Positions 9,018 to 17,120 of a stretch of 64,000 nucleotides of DNA are shown here, piece after piece. The position numbers and the translations under genes were made by a program. The notes under the pieces were generated by a model, which worked only from the letters and a program-made list of their open reading frames with translations, made no database searches and had not been told where the DNA came from. Positions within the stretch are counted from its first letter, which is position 1. Every line of letters begins with the position of its first letter. This DNA is from Flavobacteriaceae bacterium (GTDB taxonomy: Bacteria; Bacteroidota; Bacteroidia; Flavobacteriales; Flavobacteriaceae): contig JAMJVX010000003.1 of the NCBI GenBank assembly GCA_023558315.1, forward strand, positions 1 to 64,000. The letters are read 5' to 3'.

Positions 9018-10817
9018 ATGGCAGAAATAAATAACAATGAAACTTCCACAGAAAATAAAGAGGAAGAAGTAAAAAAAGAAAATATAACAGCAACAAAACC
9101 CGCAGAAGAAAAATTTGATTGGGATAGTTTTGAACAAGAAATAGATTCAGATGATTTAGAAAATATTAAAGAGTTTGATTCTTTAATTCAAGATAGTTTC
9201 TCTAATTTATCCAATCAAAATATAATAGAAGGAGTTGTAGTAGATATCACAGATAAAGATGTAATAGTTGACATAAGTTCAAAATCAGAAGGTGTAATTC
9301 CTTTAAATGAATTTCGTTATAATCCAGATTTAAAAATAGGCGATACCGTTGAAGTATTTATAAAAGAACAAGAAGACAAAAATGGACGCTTAGTACTTTC
9401 ACATAAGAAAGCAAAAGTTATAAGATCTTGGAATAAGATAAATGAATGCTATGATACTGGTGAAGTTATCAGTGGACTTATAAAATGTAGAACTAGAGGG
9501 GGAATGATTGTTGAAATTTTTGGTGTAGAATCATTTTTGCCAGGGTCTCAAATAGACATTAAACCTATACGTGATTACGAACAATATATAAATAAAACGA
9601 TGGATTTTAAGGTTATTAAAATCAATCCTGAATATAGAAACGTAGTTATTTCGCATAAAGCGTTAATTGAAGCAGATATTGAAGAGCAGAAAAAGGAGAT
9701 TGTAAAAGGATTAGAAAAAGGACAAGTTTTAGAAGGTATAGTTAAAAACATTACTCCATATGGAGTTTTTGTTGACTTAGGAGGTATAGATGGATTAATT
9801 CATATCACTGATTTATCTTGGAATAGAATTAGTCATCCAAGTGAAGTAGTAGAATTAGAAGAAAGAATAAAAGTGGTTATTCTTAACTTTGAAGACGATA
9901 AAACGAAAATTCAATTAGGATTAAAACAATTAAAGAAACATCCGTGGGATAATATTGGTGATGATATTCAAGAAGGAAAAGTGGTTAAGGGAAAAGTAAC
10001 TGTAATTTCAGATTATGGTGCATTTGTTGAAATCCAAGAAAGTATTGAAGGTCTTATCCATGTATCTGAAATGTCTTGGTCTACACATCTAAGATCAGCA
10101 CAAGATTTTGTGAAAGCAGGTGATGAAGTAGAAGCGATAGTTTTAAATATAGATAAAGAGCAACAAAAATTATCCTTAGGAATGAAACAACTTATTCCTG
10201 ATCCTTGGACAGATATTACTACAAAATACCCTGTAAATTCAAAGCATAAAGGAATTGTAAGAAACTTTGCTCCATTTGGTGTATTTATTGAGTTAGAAGC
10301 GGGAATCGACGGACTTGTATATATAAGTGATTTGTCATGGACTCAAAAAATCAAACACCCTTCAGAATTTTTAAATATTGGAGATACGATAGAAGTTGTG
10401 GTATTAGAACTTGATTTAGAAAATAGAAAACTAAGTTTAGGTCATAAACAAACTACGGAAAATCCATGGAAAAAATATAAAGAGAAATTTGCTGAAGGAA
10501 CTGTACATGAAGGAACTGTTATTGAAGTTTTAGATAGAGGAAGTAACGTAAGCTTAAATGAAAACATTGTAGCATTTGTTCCTAAAAGACATATGGAAAA
10601 AAGCGATGGTTCTAAATTAAAAAAAGGAGAAAAAGCTGAATTTAAAATCTTAGAATCTAATATTGACTTTAAAAGAGTAGTAGTTTCACATACAAATGTA
10701 TTTAAGGAAGAAGAATTAAGCAATATTAAAAAAACTACCAAACCCGCTTCTAAAGATGCAACTTTTGGTGATATTGAATCCTTAGCTAAACTGAGAGACG
10801 ATAAAAGTAAAAAGTAA
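9018..10817 (+). CDS. rpsA: 30S ribosomal protein S1
   Basis: S1 binds mRNA on the 30S subunit and supports initiation. The 599-aa chain has an acidic, low-complexity N-terminus of about 60 residues followed by six S1 (OB-fold) repeats, recognisable by segments such as VKNITPYGVFVDLGGIDGLI, VISDYGAFVEIQESIEGLI and RNFAPFGVFIELEAGIDGL, each followed by an HxxDLSW or VSEMSW turn. The first, second and last repeats are the most divergent, as usual. The TAA overlaps the next ATG (TAATG), so lpdA is translationally coupled. The 109 bases upstream hold no clear TAnnTTTG box. Confidence 0.95.
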   Translation: MAEINNNETSTENKEEEVKKENITATKPAEEKFDWDSFEQEIDSDDLENIKEFDSLIQDSFSNLSNQNIIEGVVVDITDKDVIVDISSKSEGVIPLNEFRYNPDLKIGDTVEVFIKEQEDKNGRLVLSHKKAKVIRSWNKINECYDTGEVISGLIKCRTRGGMIVEIFGVESFLPGSQIDIKPIRDYEQYINKTMDFKVIKINPEYRNVVISHKALIEADIEEQKKEIVKGLEKGQVLEGIVKNITPYGVFVDLGGIDGLIHITDLSWNRISHPSEVVELEERIKVVILNFEDDKTKIQLGLKQLKKHPWDNIGDDIQEGKVVKGKVTVISDYGAFVEIQESIEGLIHVSEMSWSTHLRSAQDFVKAGDEVEAIVLNIDKEQQKLSLGMKQLIPDPWTDITTKYPVNSKHKGIVRNFAPFGVFIELEAGIDGLVYISDLSWTQKIKHPSEFLNIGDTIEVVVLELDLENRKLSLGHKQTTENPWKKYKEKFAEGTVHEGTVIEVLDRGSNVSLNENIVAFVPKRHMEKSDGSKLKKGEKAEFKILESNIDFKRVVVSHTNVFKEEELSNIKKTTKPASKDATFGDIESLAKLRDDKSKK

Positions 10818-12208
10818 TGAAAAATTACGATGTTATAATACTAGGAAGTGGACCCGGAGGCTATGTAGCTGCAATAAGGGCTTCTCAACTGGGCTTAAAG
10901 ACCGCAATTGTAGAGAAAGAGAATTTAGGAGGGATTTGCTTAAATTGGGGTTGTATTCCTACTAAAGCTTTATTAAAGTCTGCACAAGTCTTTGAATATC
11001 TAAAAAATGCTAACGACTATGGCATAACTGTAAAAGAATACGATAAAGATTTTGGAGCTATTATAAAAAGAAGTAGAAATGTAGCGGATACCATGAGCAA
11101 AGGGGTTCAATTTTTAATGAAAAAGAATAAAATTGACATCATTAATGGGTTTGGAAAAGTATTACCTAAAAAGAAAGTAGAAGTTACAAAGGAAAATAAA
11201 TCAAAAGAAGTATTTGAAGCAAACAATATAATTATTGCTACAGGGGCGAGAGCAAGAGAGTTACCTAATATACCTATTGATAATAAAAAGATTATTAATT
11301 ATAGAAAAGCAATGACTTTAGACAAGCAACCAAAAAGCATAATTGTAATTGGTTCAGGTGCGATAGGAACAGAATTTGCATATTTCTACAATAGTATAGG
11401 TACTAAAACTACTCTTGTTGAGTATATGGATAGAATAACCCCTGTGGAAGATGAAGATATTTCAAAACAGTTAGAGAAAAGTTTCACCAAGAAAGGTATT
11501 AATGTTTTAACAAAAACTGAAGTTTTATCAGTCAATACAGAAGGAAAAAAAGTTGTTGTAGAAACAAAATTTAATGGAGAGATTAAAAAACTAGAAGCTG
11601 ATACAGTATTATCTGCCGTTGGAATAAAATCAAATATAGAAAATATTGGTTTAGAAGAAGTGGGTATTGCTATAGATAGAGATAAAATTATCACAAACGA
11701 CTTTTATGAAACAAACATACCTGGTTATTACGCTATTGGTGATGTTACTAAAGGGCAAGCACTTGCGCATGTTGCATCCGCAGAAGGTATATTGTGTGTA
11801 GAAAAAATTGCTAATCAAAATGTTGAACCCATAGATTATACAAATATTCCAGGTTGTACTTATTGTTCTCCAGAAATTGCTTCAGTAGGTTTAACAGAAA
11901 AACAAGCCATAGATAAAGGATATACTATTAAAGTTGGTAAATTTCCTTTTACAGCCTCTGGAAAGGCACAGGCAAGTGGAAAGAGCGAAGGCTTTGTGAA
12001 AGTGATTTTTGATAGTAAATATGGCGAATGGCTTGGATGTCATCTTATTGGAGAAGGGGTAACTGATTTAATCGCAGAGGCAGTTGTTGCTCGTAAGTTA
12101 GAAACTACTGGACATGAAATATTAAAATCTATACATCCTCATCCTACAATGAGTGAAGCTATTATGGAAGCAGTAGCGGATGCTTATGGAGAAGTAATTC
12201 ACCTATAA
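10817..12208 (+). CDS. lpdA: dihydrolipoyl dehydrogenase (E3)
   Basis: E3 is the flavoprotein that reoxidises lipoamide in 2-oxoacid dehydrogenase complexes and the glycine cleavage system. The 463-aa protein has FAD-binding GSGPGGYVAAIRA near residue 10, redox cysteines C41 and C46 in GGICLNWGCIPTKAL, the NAD-binding GSGAIGTEFAYFY, GYYAIGDVT, and the catalytic HPHPTMSEAIMEA near the C-terminus. Its start overlaps the rpsA stop by one base, an unusual coupling of a ribosomal gene with central metabolism. The convergent aroQ ends 20 bases downstream. Confidence 0.96.
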   Translation: MKNYDVIILGSGPGGYVAAIRASQLGLKTAIVEKENLGGICLNWGCIPTKALLKSAQVFEYLKNANDYGITVKEYDKDFGAIIKRSRNVADTMSKGVQFLMKKNKIDIINGFGKVLPKKKVEVTKENKSKEVFEANNIIIATGARARELPNIPIDNKKIINYRKAMTLDKQPKSIIVIGSGAIGTEFAYFYNSIGTKTTLVEYMDRITPVEDEDISKQLEKSFTKKGINVLTKTEVLSVNTEGKKVVVETKFNGEIKKLEADTVLSAVGIKSNIENIGLEEVGIAIDRDKIITNDFYETNIPGYYAIGDVTKGQALAHVASAEGILCVEKIANQNVEPIDYTNIPGCTYCSPEIASVGLTEKQAIDKGYTIKVGKFPFTASGKAQASGKSEGFVKVIFDSKYGEWLGCHLIGEGVTDLIAEAVVARKLETTGHEILKSIHPHPTMSEAIMEAVADAYGEVIHL

Positions 12209-12227
12209 CATTCTCAAAATATTAATT

Positions 12228-12644
12228 TTATAGTAAAAAACTCTGAATTGCTAAGTCATAAACTTGCAACCCAAATCCTGTAATAATTCCTTTTGCATTT
12301 GGAGATATAAATGAGGTAGTTCTAAACTTTTCTCTAGCAAAAGTGTTTGATATGTGAACCTCAATCACAGGCACTTGTATGGCTTTAATGGCATCCCCTA
12401 TTCCAACAGAGGTATGTGTATAAGCGGCAGCATTTAATATAATTCCATTTCTATTGGTTCCATCTTTCTGTATTTGAGTAATTAACTCTCCTTCAATATT
12501 AGATTGGAAATAAAATAATTCAATATCTCTAAATTTTTTCTGCAGTTTTTTAAAATAGGAAGTGAAATTTTCAGACCCATATATTTGTGGTTCTCTTGAG
12601 CCTAGTAGGTTTAAATTTGGACCATTTATAATGCTTATTTTCAT
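12228..12644 (-). CDS. aroQ: type II 3-dehydroquinate dehydratase
   Basis: AroQ removes water from 3-dehydroquinate to give 3-dehydroshikimate, the third shikimate step. The 138-aa protein has the type II signatures INGPNLNLLGSREPQIYG at residues 5-22, SNIEGELITQIQ near 48, NAAAYTHTSVGIGDAI near 71-86 and VEVHISN near 95. The length is normal. It lies downstream of the terminator at 12664-12692, so it is probably transcribed separately from the lipoprotein gene. Confidence 0.95.
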   Translation of the reverse strand: MKISIINGPNLNLLGSREPQIYGSENFTSYFKKLQKKFRDIELFYFQSNIEGELITQIQKDGTNRNGIILNAAAYTHTSVGIGDAIKAIQVPVIEVHISNTFAREKFRTTSFISPNAKGIITGFGLQVYDLAIQSFLL

Positions 12645-12663
12645 TTAATATACTATATAAAAA

Positions 12664-12692
12664 AAGGAACTTATTTTGAAAATAAGTTCCTT
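12664..12692 (-). terminator. strong hairpin terminator of the lipoprotein gene
   Basis: The arms are perfect 14-mers (12664-12677 and 12679-12692) around one central base. Read on the minus strand the hairpin is followed by seven T residues. It ends transcription of the gene at 12733-13410 before aroQ. Confidence 0.8.
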
Positions 12693-12732
12693 AATAAATT
12701 AATAATTCTATATAAAATTAATAAATAGAGAG

Positions 12733-13410
12733 TTATTGATTCGTTCTTACATTTAAAGTGTTTTTTCCTTCATAGGTAATGTTAGTAGATAAATCTGTCA
12801 CAAATGTATCCCCTTCACCTTGGTAATTCACTTCAAAATTAATATCAGACCCATTTACTGAAAAAGTTGCTTGTTCTGAGGAAGGTTGAAAGAAAATAGT
12901 CCCACCCATAACATTAAATTCTTCACTTAAAGCTTGATCAGTAATTGAAACTGAAAAATATGAATTTCCTACTGTAGCTGGACCAGGAGTCACAGTACTA
13001 ACCGTTGGTGAAGTAACCACAGTGCCTGTATTACTATCAAAAAGAATACCCACTTGAATTAAAGCTGAAACTTGTATTGTTTCTCCAGTATCATTACCTA
13101 AAGAATCAACTGCTGCAACAGTGAAACTAGCATCGTATCCTTTTTTGTAATGAAATATATTATCATCTCCACCCGTTTCAAAAGAATCAAAATCTGTGTT
13201 TGGAGTTGCTGTAACAGTTTCATCATTTATCACAAATGACGCTGTGCTTCCACCTCTACTTGTGGAAGAAGTTTGATTTGTATAGGATATTGATTTTATA
13301 CCTAATCCATCAATTTTTCTATTAAAATTATTATTAGTATTTTGACAAGAGAATACAACAACTATCAGAAAAACAGATAATAATATTATTATTTTTAAAT
13401 TTTTATGCAT
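12733..13410 (-). CDS. hypothetical lipoprotein, Thr/Ser/Gly-rich
   Basis: The 225-aa product starts MHKNLKIIILL and has a lipoprotein signal with lipobox VVVFSC (C22), so it should be lipid-anchored in the cell envelope. The mature part is low-charge and beta-rich (SSTSRGGSTASFVI, SPTVSTVTPGPATVGNSYFSV), consistent with one or two Ig-like or adhesin-like domains, but I recognise no family. The longer reading to 13518 overlaps xerD and has no signal. ATG 13410 is 25 bases after a -7 box. A strong terminator follows. A surface role is inference from the signal and composition. Confidence 0.7.
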   Translation of the reverse strand: MHKNLKIIILLSVFLIVVVFSCQNTNNNFNRKIDGLGIKSISYTNQTSSTSRGGSTASFVINDETVTATPNTDFDSFETGGDDNIFHYKKGYDASFTVAAVDSLGNDTGETIQVSALIQVGILFDSNTGTVVTSPTVSTVTPGPATVGNSYFSVSITDQALSEEFNVMGGTIFFQPSSEQATFSVNGSDINFEVNYQGEGDTFVTDLSTNITYEGKNTLNVRTNQ

Positions 13411-13435
13411 AACTATTTGATTTTTATTTATTTTA

Positions 13436-13443
13436 CAAAAATA
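13436..13443 (-). promoter_or_regulatory. -7 box TATTTTTG for the lipoprotein gene
   Basis: The minus strand matches TAnnTTTG 25 bases upstream of the ATG at 13410. Confidence 0.45.
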
Positions 13444-13501
13444 ATAATTATTTGTTAATAAAAAAACATATATTGAGTAATATTTAAAGAATTCTTTATT
13501 T

Positions 13502-14431
13502 ATGAATAAAACATCCACTAATCAAAGTTGGGTTAATTTAATATCTGATTTCTGCTATTATTTAAAAATAGAAAGAGGTTTATCTAAAAACACTATAGAG
13601 AGTTACGAAAGAGATATTAAGGAATTGAAACGCTTTCTTGAAACTAAAAAAATATTTAACACTCCTATTACTTGTGATACTTCACAAATAAAATTTTTTA
13701 TTTATGAAAATAGTAAAGTGAAATCTTCAACAACACAAGCTAGACAAATATCTAGTTTAAAAAGTTTTTTTAACTATTTAATGTTTGAAAAATATAGACA
13801 AACCTCTCCCGTAGAATTAATAGAAAGCCCAAAAATAATCAAAAAGTTGCCTAGTGTATTATCTATAGAAGAAATTAATAGAATAATCAACACGATAAAT
13901 TTATCTAAACCACATGGACATAGGAATAAAACTATAATTGAAATTCTTTATAGCTGTGGATTAAGAGTTAGTGAATTAGTTAATTTAAAAATATCTAATT
14001 TATTTTTAAAAGAAAAATTAATTTTAATTAAAGGAAAAGGAAATAAAGAAAGATTAGTGCCCTTAAATAGTTTGTCAAAAAAATATATTGAAATTTATAT
14101 CAATAATATTCGCTCATTACAAAAAATTCCTGCTGATTTCACTGATATTTTATTTTTAAATCGAAATGGGAAAACGCTTACTAGAGCAATGATTTTTCAT
14201 ATAATTAAAGTAGCAACTAAAGCTGCTGGAATACAAAAACAAATAAGCCCACATACCTTTAGGCATTCTTTTGCGACTCATTTATTAGAAAATGGTGCAG
14301 ATTTACGAATGATTCAACAATTATTAGGTCATGAGAGTATTACTACAACTGAAATTTATATTCATTTGAATATGACTAAATTAAGAAAGGAAATATTAAA
14401 ATATCATCCTCGTTCAACAAAAAGAAACTAA
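13502..14431 (+). CDS. xerD: tyrosine recombinase XerD
   Basis: XerD is the chromosome-dimer-resolution recombinase acting with XerC at dif. The 309-aa protein has the N-terminal SAM-like DNA-binding domain (residues about 10-95) and a catalytic domain with all expected residues: R155 in SCGLRVSEL, K179 in KGKGNKER, H251 and R254 in HTFRHSFATHLL, H277 in LLGHESI, and nucleophile Y286. Position beside aroQ and full length favour the housekeeping enzyme over a mobile-element integrase. No att-like repeats or cargo genes are nearby. Its TAA overlaps the stop of convergent coaE by two bases. Confidence 0.9.
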   Translation: MNKTSTNQSWVNLISDFCYYLKIERGLSKNTIESYERDIKELKRFLETKKIFNTPITCDTSQIKFFIYENSKVKSSTTQARQISSLKSFFNYLMFEKYRQTSPVELIESPKIIKKLPSVLSIEEINRIINTINLSKPHGHRNKTIIEILYSCGLRVSELVNLKISNLFLKEKLILIKGKGNKERLVPLNSLSKKYIEIYINNIRSLQKIPADFTDILFLNRNGKTLTRAMIFHIIKVATKAAGIQKQISPHTFRHSFATHLLENGADLRMIQQLLGHESITTTEIYIHLNMTKLRKEILKYHPRSTKRN

Positions 14432-14440
14432 CTTTTTGTT
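14416..14440. terminator. possible bidirectional A/T-tract hairpin at xerD/coaE stops
   Basis: The 9-bp arms AACAAAAAG and CTTTTTGTT flank a 7-base loop that contains both stop codons. There are T-tracts in both directions but only two G:C pairs, so the call is tentative. Confidence 0.35.
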
Positions 14441-15033
14441 TGCTTGATGCTAAATTTATCGTTAATGATAACTTGCACTTTTTCTACTGCTTTTATTGTT
14501 TCATCCCAATTATTATTCACAATAACAAAATCAGCAAGCGTTTCTTTTTTTTTGTCATCCCATTGAGAACTTATTCTGCTCATTACTTCTGATTCTGATA
14601 TATTTCTACTTTTTACAACCCTTTTAACTCTCAGTTTAGTTGGAGCAGTTACAAGCACATTAAAATCATAATTTTTATACGCTCCTGTTTCAAAAAGTAA
14701 AGCAGATTCCTTTATCACATAGGAGGAAGTTTGATTGTTTTTCCAAATTTCAAAATCTTTTTGCACATATCTATGTACAATTCTATTTATTTCAGATAGT
14801 TTTTTAGAATCATTGAAAATTATATTTGAAATATAACGCTTATTGAGTCTATCATTAATGAAAGCTTTTTCTCCTAATAACTTTTTTAACTCGTTTTTAA
14901 GAGTTATATTATTATTCATTAGGTGTTTTGCTCTGTTGTCGGATGAATAGCAAGGGATTTTGCTTTTCTCAAACAAGGATAAAATAGTAGTTTTTCCACT
15001 TCCTATTCCGCCTGTTAATCCTACTACTTTCAT
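14428..15033 (-). CDS. coaE: dephospho-CoA kinase
   Basis: CoaE phosphorylates dephospho-CoA in the last step of coenzyme A synthesis. The 201-aa protein opens with the P-loop GLTGGIGSGKTTI at residues 5-17. It continues with YSSDNRAKHLM, ESALLFETGAY near 115 and the RVVKSRNISESEV lid region. The ATG overlaps the upstream YbbR gene by 4 bases, which indicates translational coupling in a fabI-ybbR-coaE order. Confidence 0.94.
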   Translation of the reverse strand: MKVVGLTGGIGSGKTTILSLFEKSKIPCYSSDNRAKHLMNNNITLKNELKKLLGEKAFINDRLNKRYISNIIFNDSKKLSEINRIVHRYVQKDFEIWKNNQTSSYVIKESALLFETGAYKNYDFNVLVTAPTKLRVKRVVKSRNISESEVMSRISSQWDDKKKETLADFVIVNNNWDETIKAVEKVQVIINDKFSIKQTKS

Positions 15034-15980
15034 TTTTTAATTAGATACTCTACCTCTGAAAATTCCATTCTAATATTCCTGATATTATCTGGCTTTTTGT
15101 TTAATTCAATAGTTTTAATATTAGAATTTTCTTGTATAGAATTATAATCAAAAATGATTTTAAAACTACTAGTTTTAATATCTCCTATTTTATCAATACT
15201 CGCAGTAAATGTTAATTTAATTTCTTCAGGAAATAATTTTAGAGTAATACTGTCTGGCTTATTAACAATTTCAATGGGTAGCGTAATTGTCTTATCTGTA
15301 AATTGAGTTACTATTGCTTCCGTTGTAATTTTATCATTAATGAACTTTACATTTTCAATCTTTTCTAGGGCAATCTCTTTTTCAAATGATTCACTAATTT
15401 CTTCTAAAATTAAAGGTTTTGTATAAATATAATTTATTGTATCAATTACATTTTTAATTCCTCTTATTGTAATACTATCTGGATTCAATTTTATTTTTCC
15501 TAAAGTATAGTATCCTAATTTATAAGTTATAAGATTTTTTAAAACTACAGGTACTTTTTTCTCTTGATAGGGCATATAAGAAAATGAAATTTCTTTAGTT
15601 CCTATATTTTGAATCGTTAAATTCTTAAACTGGTTTTGAATTTGAATTTTTTGATTTTCAACATTAAAAAAACCATTACCATTATCAAACTGCGCTCTAT
15701 TTAAAGGGGCTTCAATTTTATAATTAAATAATTTATATAGAAATAATTGAAATCCCGTACTACTAGCAGAAATTTGTATTTCATTATTATCAATTTCTGT
15801 GATATAGTATTTTTCAGGAATATTAACGAATTCTACTTCAAAAGTTAAAAGCGTTGAATAGGTATTTGAAAATTTTGTAATTATCCAAAAAATAGTTGAA
15901 AGAAATAAACACAACAAAAGCAATCTCAATTTAACTTTTTCAATTTTAAATTGACTTAACTTGCCTATTAATTCTTTCAT
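15030..15980 (-). CDS. YbbR-domain membrane-anchored protein
   Basis: The 316-aa protein has one N-terminal membrane anchor (residues about 17-37, LRLLLLCLFLSTIFWIITKF) followed by beta-rich YbbR-like repeats, with the typical NIPEKYYITE near residue 55 and PDSITIRG near 170. YbbR/CdaR proteins regulate diadenylate cyclase in Firmicutes. No such cyclase is in this window, and the role in Bacteroidetes is not known. It lies 16 bases after fabI and overlaps coaE by 4 bases. Confidence 0.82.
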   Translation of the reverse strand: MKELIGKLSQFKIEKVKLRLLLLCLFLSTIFWIITKFSNTYSTLLTFEVEFVNIPEKYYITEIDNNEIQISASSTGFQLFLYKLFNYKIEAPLNRAQFDNGNGFFNVENQKIQIQNQFKNLTIQNIGTKEISFSYMPYQEKKVPVVLKNLITYKLGYYTLGKIKLNPDSITIRGIKNVIDTINYIYTKPLILEEISESFEKEIALEKIENVKFINDKITTEAIVTQFTDKTITLPIEIVNKPDSITLKLFPEEIKLTFTASIDKIGDIKTSSFKIIFDYNSIQENSNIKTIELNKKPDNIRNIRMEFSEVEYLIKK

Positions 15981-15996
15981 TATAATAAGGTAAAAC

Positions 15997-16812
15997 CTAT
16001 AGATTATTGAAATACTCCATTACCTCTTCACTAATTCCTACATTAGAAAAACCCCCATCATTATATAGGTTTTGCAATGTGATTTTTCTAGTTAAATCTG
16101 AGAATAATGCTACAATATAATCTGCACAATCTTTAGCAGTAGCATTTCCTAGAGGAGAGGTTTTTTCTGCATATTCTAGAAACGCATCTAATCCTTTCAC
16201 TCCTTGTCCAGCTGTAGTAGGTGTTGGGGATTGAGAAATTGTATTTACTCTTACTTTTTTGTTTTTACCAAAGAAATACCCAAAACTTCTTGCAATTGAC
16301 TCTAAATACGCTTTATTATCTGCCATATCATTATAGTTAGGGAAAGTACGTTGAGCTGCAATATAGGAAAGCGCTACTATACTTCCTCCTTCTTTCATAC
16401 TATCATTTTTGTATAAAGTTTGCATTAATTTATGAAATGAAACTGCTGATACATCCCACCCTTTTTGCAGCCAATCATAATTTAAATCTGTGTAATGTTT
16501 GCCTTTTCGTACATTAACAGACATTCCAATTGAGTGTAATACAAAGTCTATTTTGTCTCCAAAATGCGCTTCCGATTTAGATATTAACTCATTTAAATCG
16601 TCTATAGATGTTGCGTCTGCAGGAATAATAGGAGCGTTTATTTTTTCTCCCAATTCATTTATAGCACCCATTCTCATTGCTATAGGAGCGTTTGTCAAGA
16701 CAACTTGTCCTCCATTTTCATAAACGCTTTCCGCTGTTTTCCATGCTATTGATTTTGAATCTAACGCACCAAAAATAATTCCCTTTTTTCCTTCTAATAA
16801 TTTATATGACAT
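15997..16812 (-). CDS. fabI: enoyl-[acyl-carrier-protein] reductase
   Basis: FabI reduces enoyl-ACP in the last step of each fatty-acid elongation cycle and is the target of triclosan-type inhibitors. The 271-aa SDR protein has GIIFGALDSKSIAWKTAES at the NADH-binding N-terminus and LHSIGMS near 92-98. Catalytic Y160 and K167 lie in YNDMADNKAYLES, a spacing typical of FabI. ATG 16812 lies 23 bases after a minus-strand -7 box. It heads the fabI-ybbR-coaE cluster. Confidence 0.95.
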   Translation of the reverse strand: MSYKLLEGKKGIIFGALDSKSIAWKTAESVYENGGQVVLTNAPIAMRMGAINELGEKINAPIIPADATSIDDLNELISKSEAHFGDKIDFVLHSIGMSVNVRKGKHYTDLNYDWLQKGWDVSAVSFHKLMQTLYKNDSMKEGGSIVALSYIAAQRTFPNYNDMADNKAYLESIARSFGYFFGKNKKVRVNTISQSPTPTTAGQGVKGLDAFLEYAEKTSPLGNATAKDCADYIVALFSDLTRKITLQNLYNDGGFSNVGISEEVMEYFNNL

Positions 16813-16835
16813 AGTATGTGTTTTTAATTTTCATG

Positions 16836-16843
16836 CAAAACTA
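16836..16843 (-). promoter_or_regulatory. -7 box TAGTTTTG for fabI-ybbR-coaE
   Basis: The minus strand matches TAnnTTTG 23 bases upstream of the fabI ATG. Confidence 0.45.
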
Positions 16844-16896
16844 AATAATTTTATTAATATAAATAAAATATACTGAACTGTTATTTATAAAAAATA

Positions 16897-16904
16897 TATC
16901 TTTG
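16897..16904 (+). promoter_or_regulatory. -7 box TATCTTTG for 16927-18505
   Basis: The box matches TAnnTTTG 22 bases before the GTG of the small membrane protein and is divergent from the fabI promoter. Confidence 0.5.
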
Positions 16905-16926
16905 CCAAAAAAGCAAAAGCACAAAA

Positions 16927-17115
16927 GTGTTTAGTACAAATAGAATCATTTTTATTATTTTATTTCTGACATTATTCATTATTGCGCTTTTCATATCATA
17001 TAAAAAAGACAAAAAAGTACACCAACAATATTATAAAAAGAACTTTAAAACCCTATTGATTATAATATTATTTATTGCAGTGCTTTTTTTTATTAAATTT
17101 CTATTAAATTTTTAA
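16927..17115 (+). CDS. small two-helix membrane protein
   Basis: The 62-aa protein starts at GTG. It has two hydrophobic helices (about 6-25 and 42-60) joined by the basic loop KKDKKVHQQYYKKNFKT. The ends and loop suggest a hairpin in the inner membrane. I recall similar small proteins in flavobacteria but know no function. It lies 22 bases after a -7 box and 5 bases before the SRPBCC gene, so it probably leads a three-gene operon with that gene and crcB. No ATG is available in frame before the first helix. Confidence 0.65.
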   Translation: MFSTNRIIFIILFLTLFIIALFISYKKDKKVHQQYYKKNFKTLLIIILFIAVLFFIKFLLNF

Positions 17116-17120
17116 ATCAC

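Noticed and set aside
13411-13518. N-terminal extension of the lipoprotein at 12733
   Set aside because: ATG 13410 gives a clear lipoprotein signal. The extension overlaps the xerD start and the promoter.
13502-14431. Tyrosine recombinase as a mobile-element integrase
   Set aside because: Full-length XerD with housekeeping neighbours, no flanking repeats and no cargo genes.
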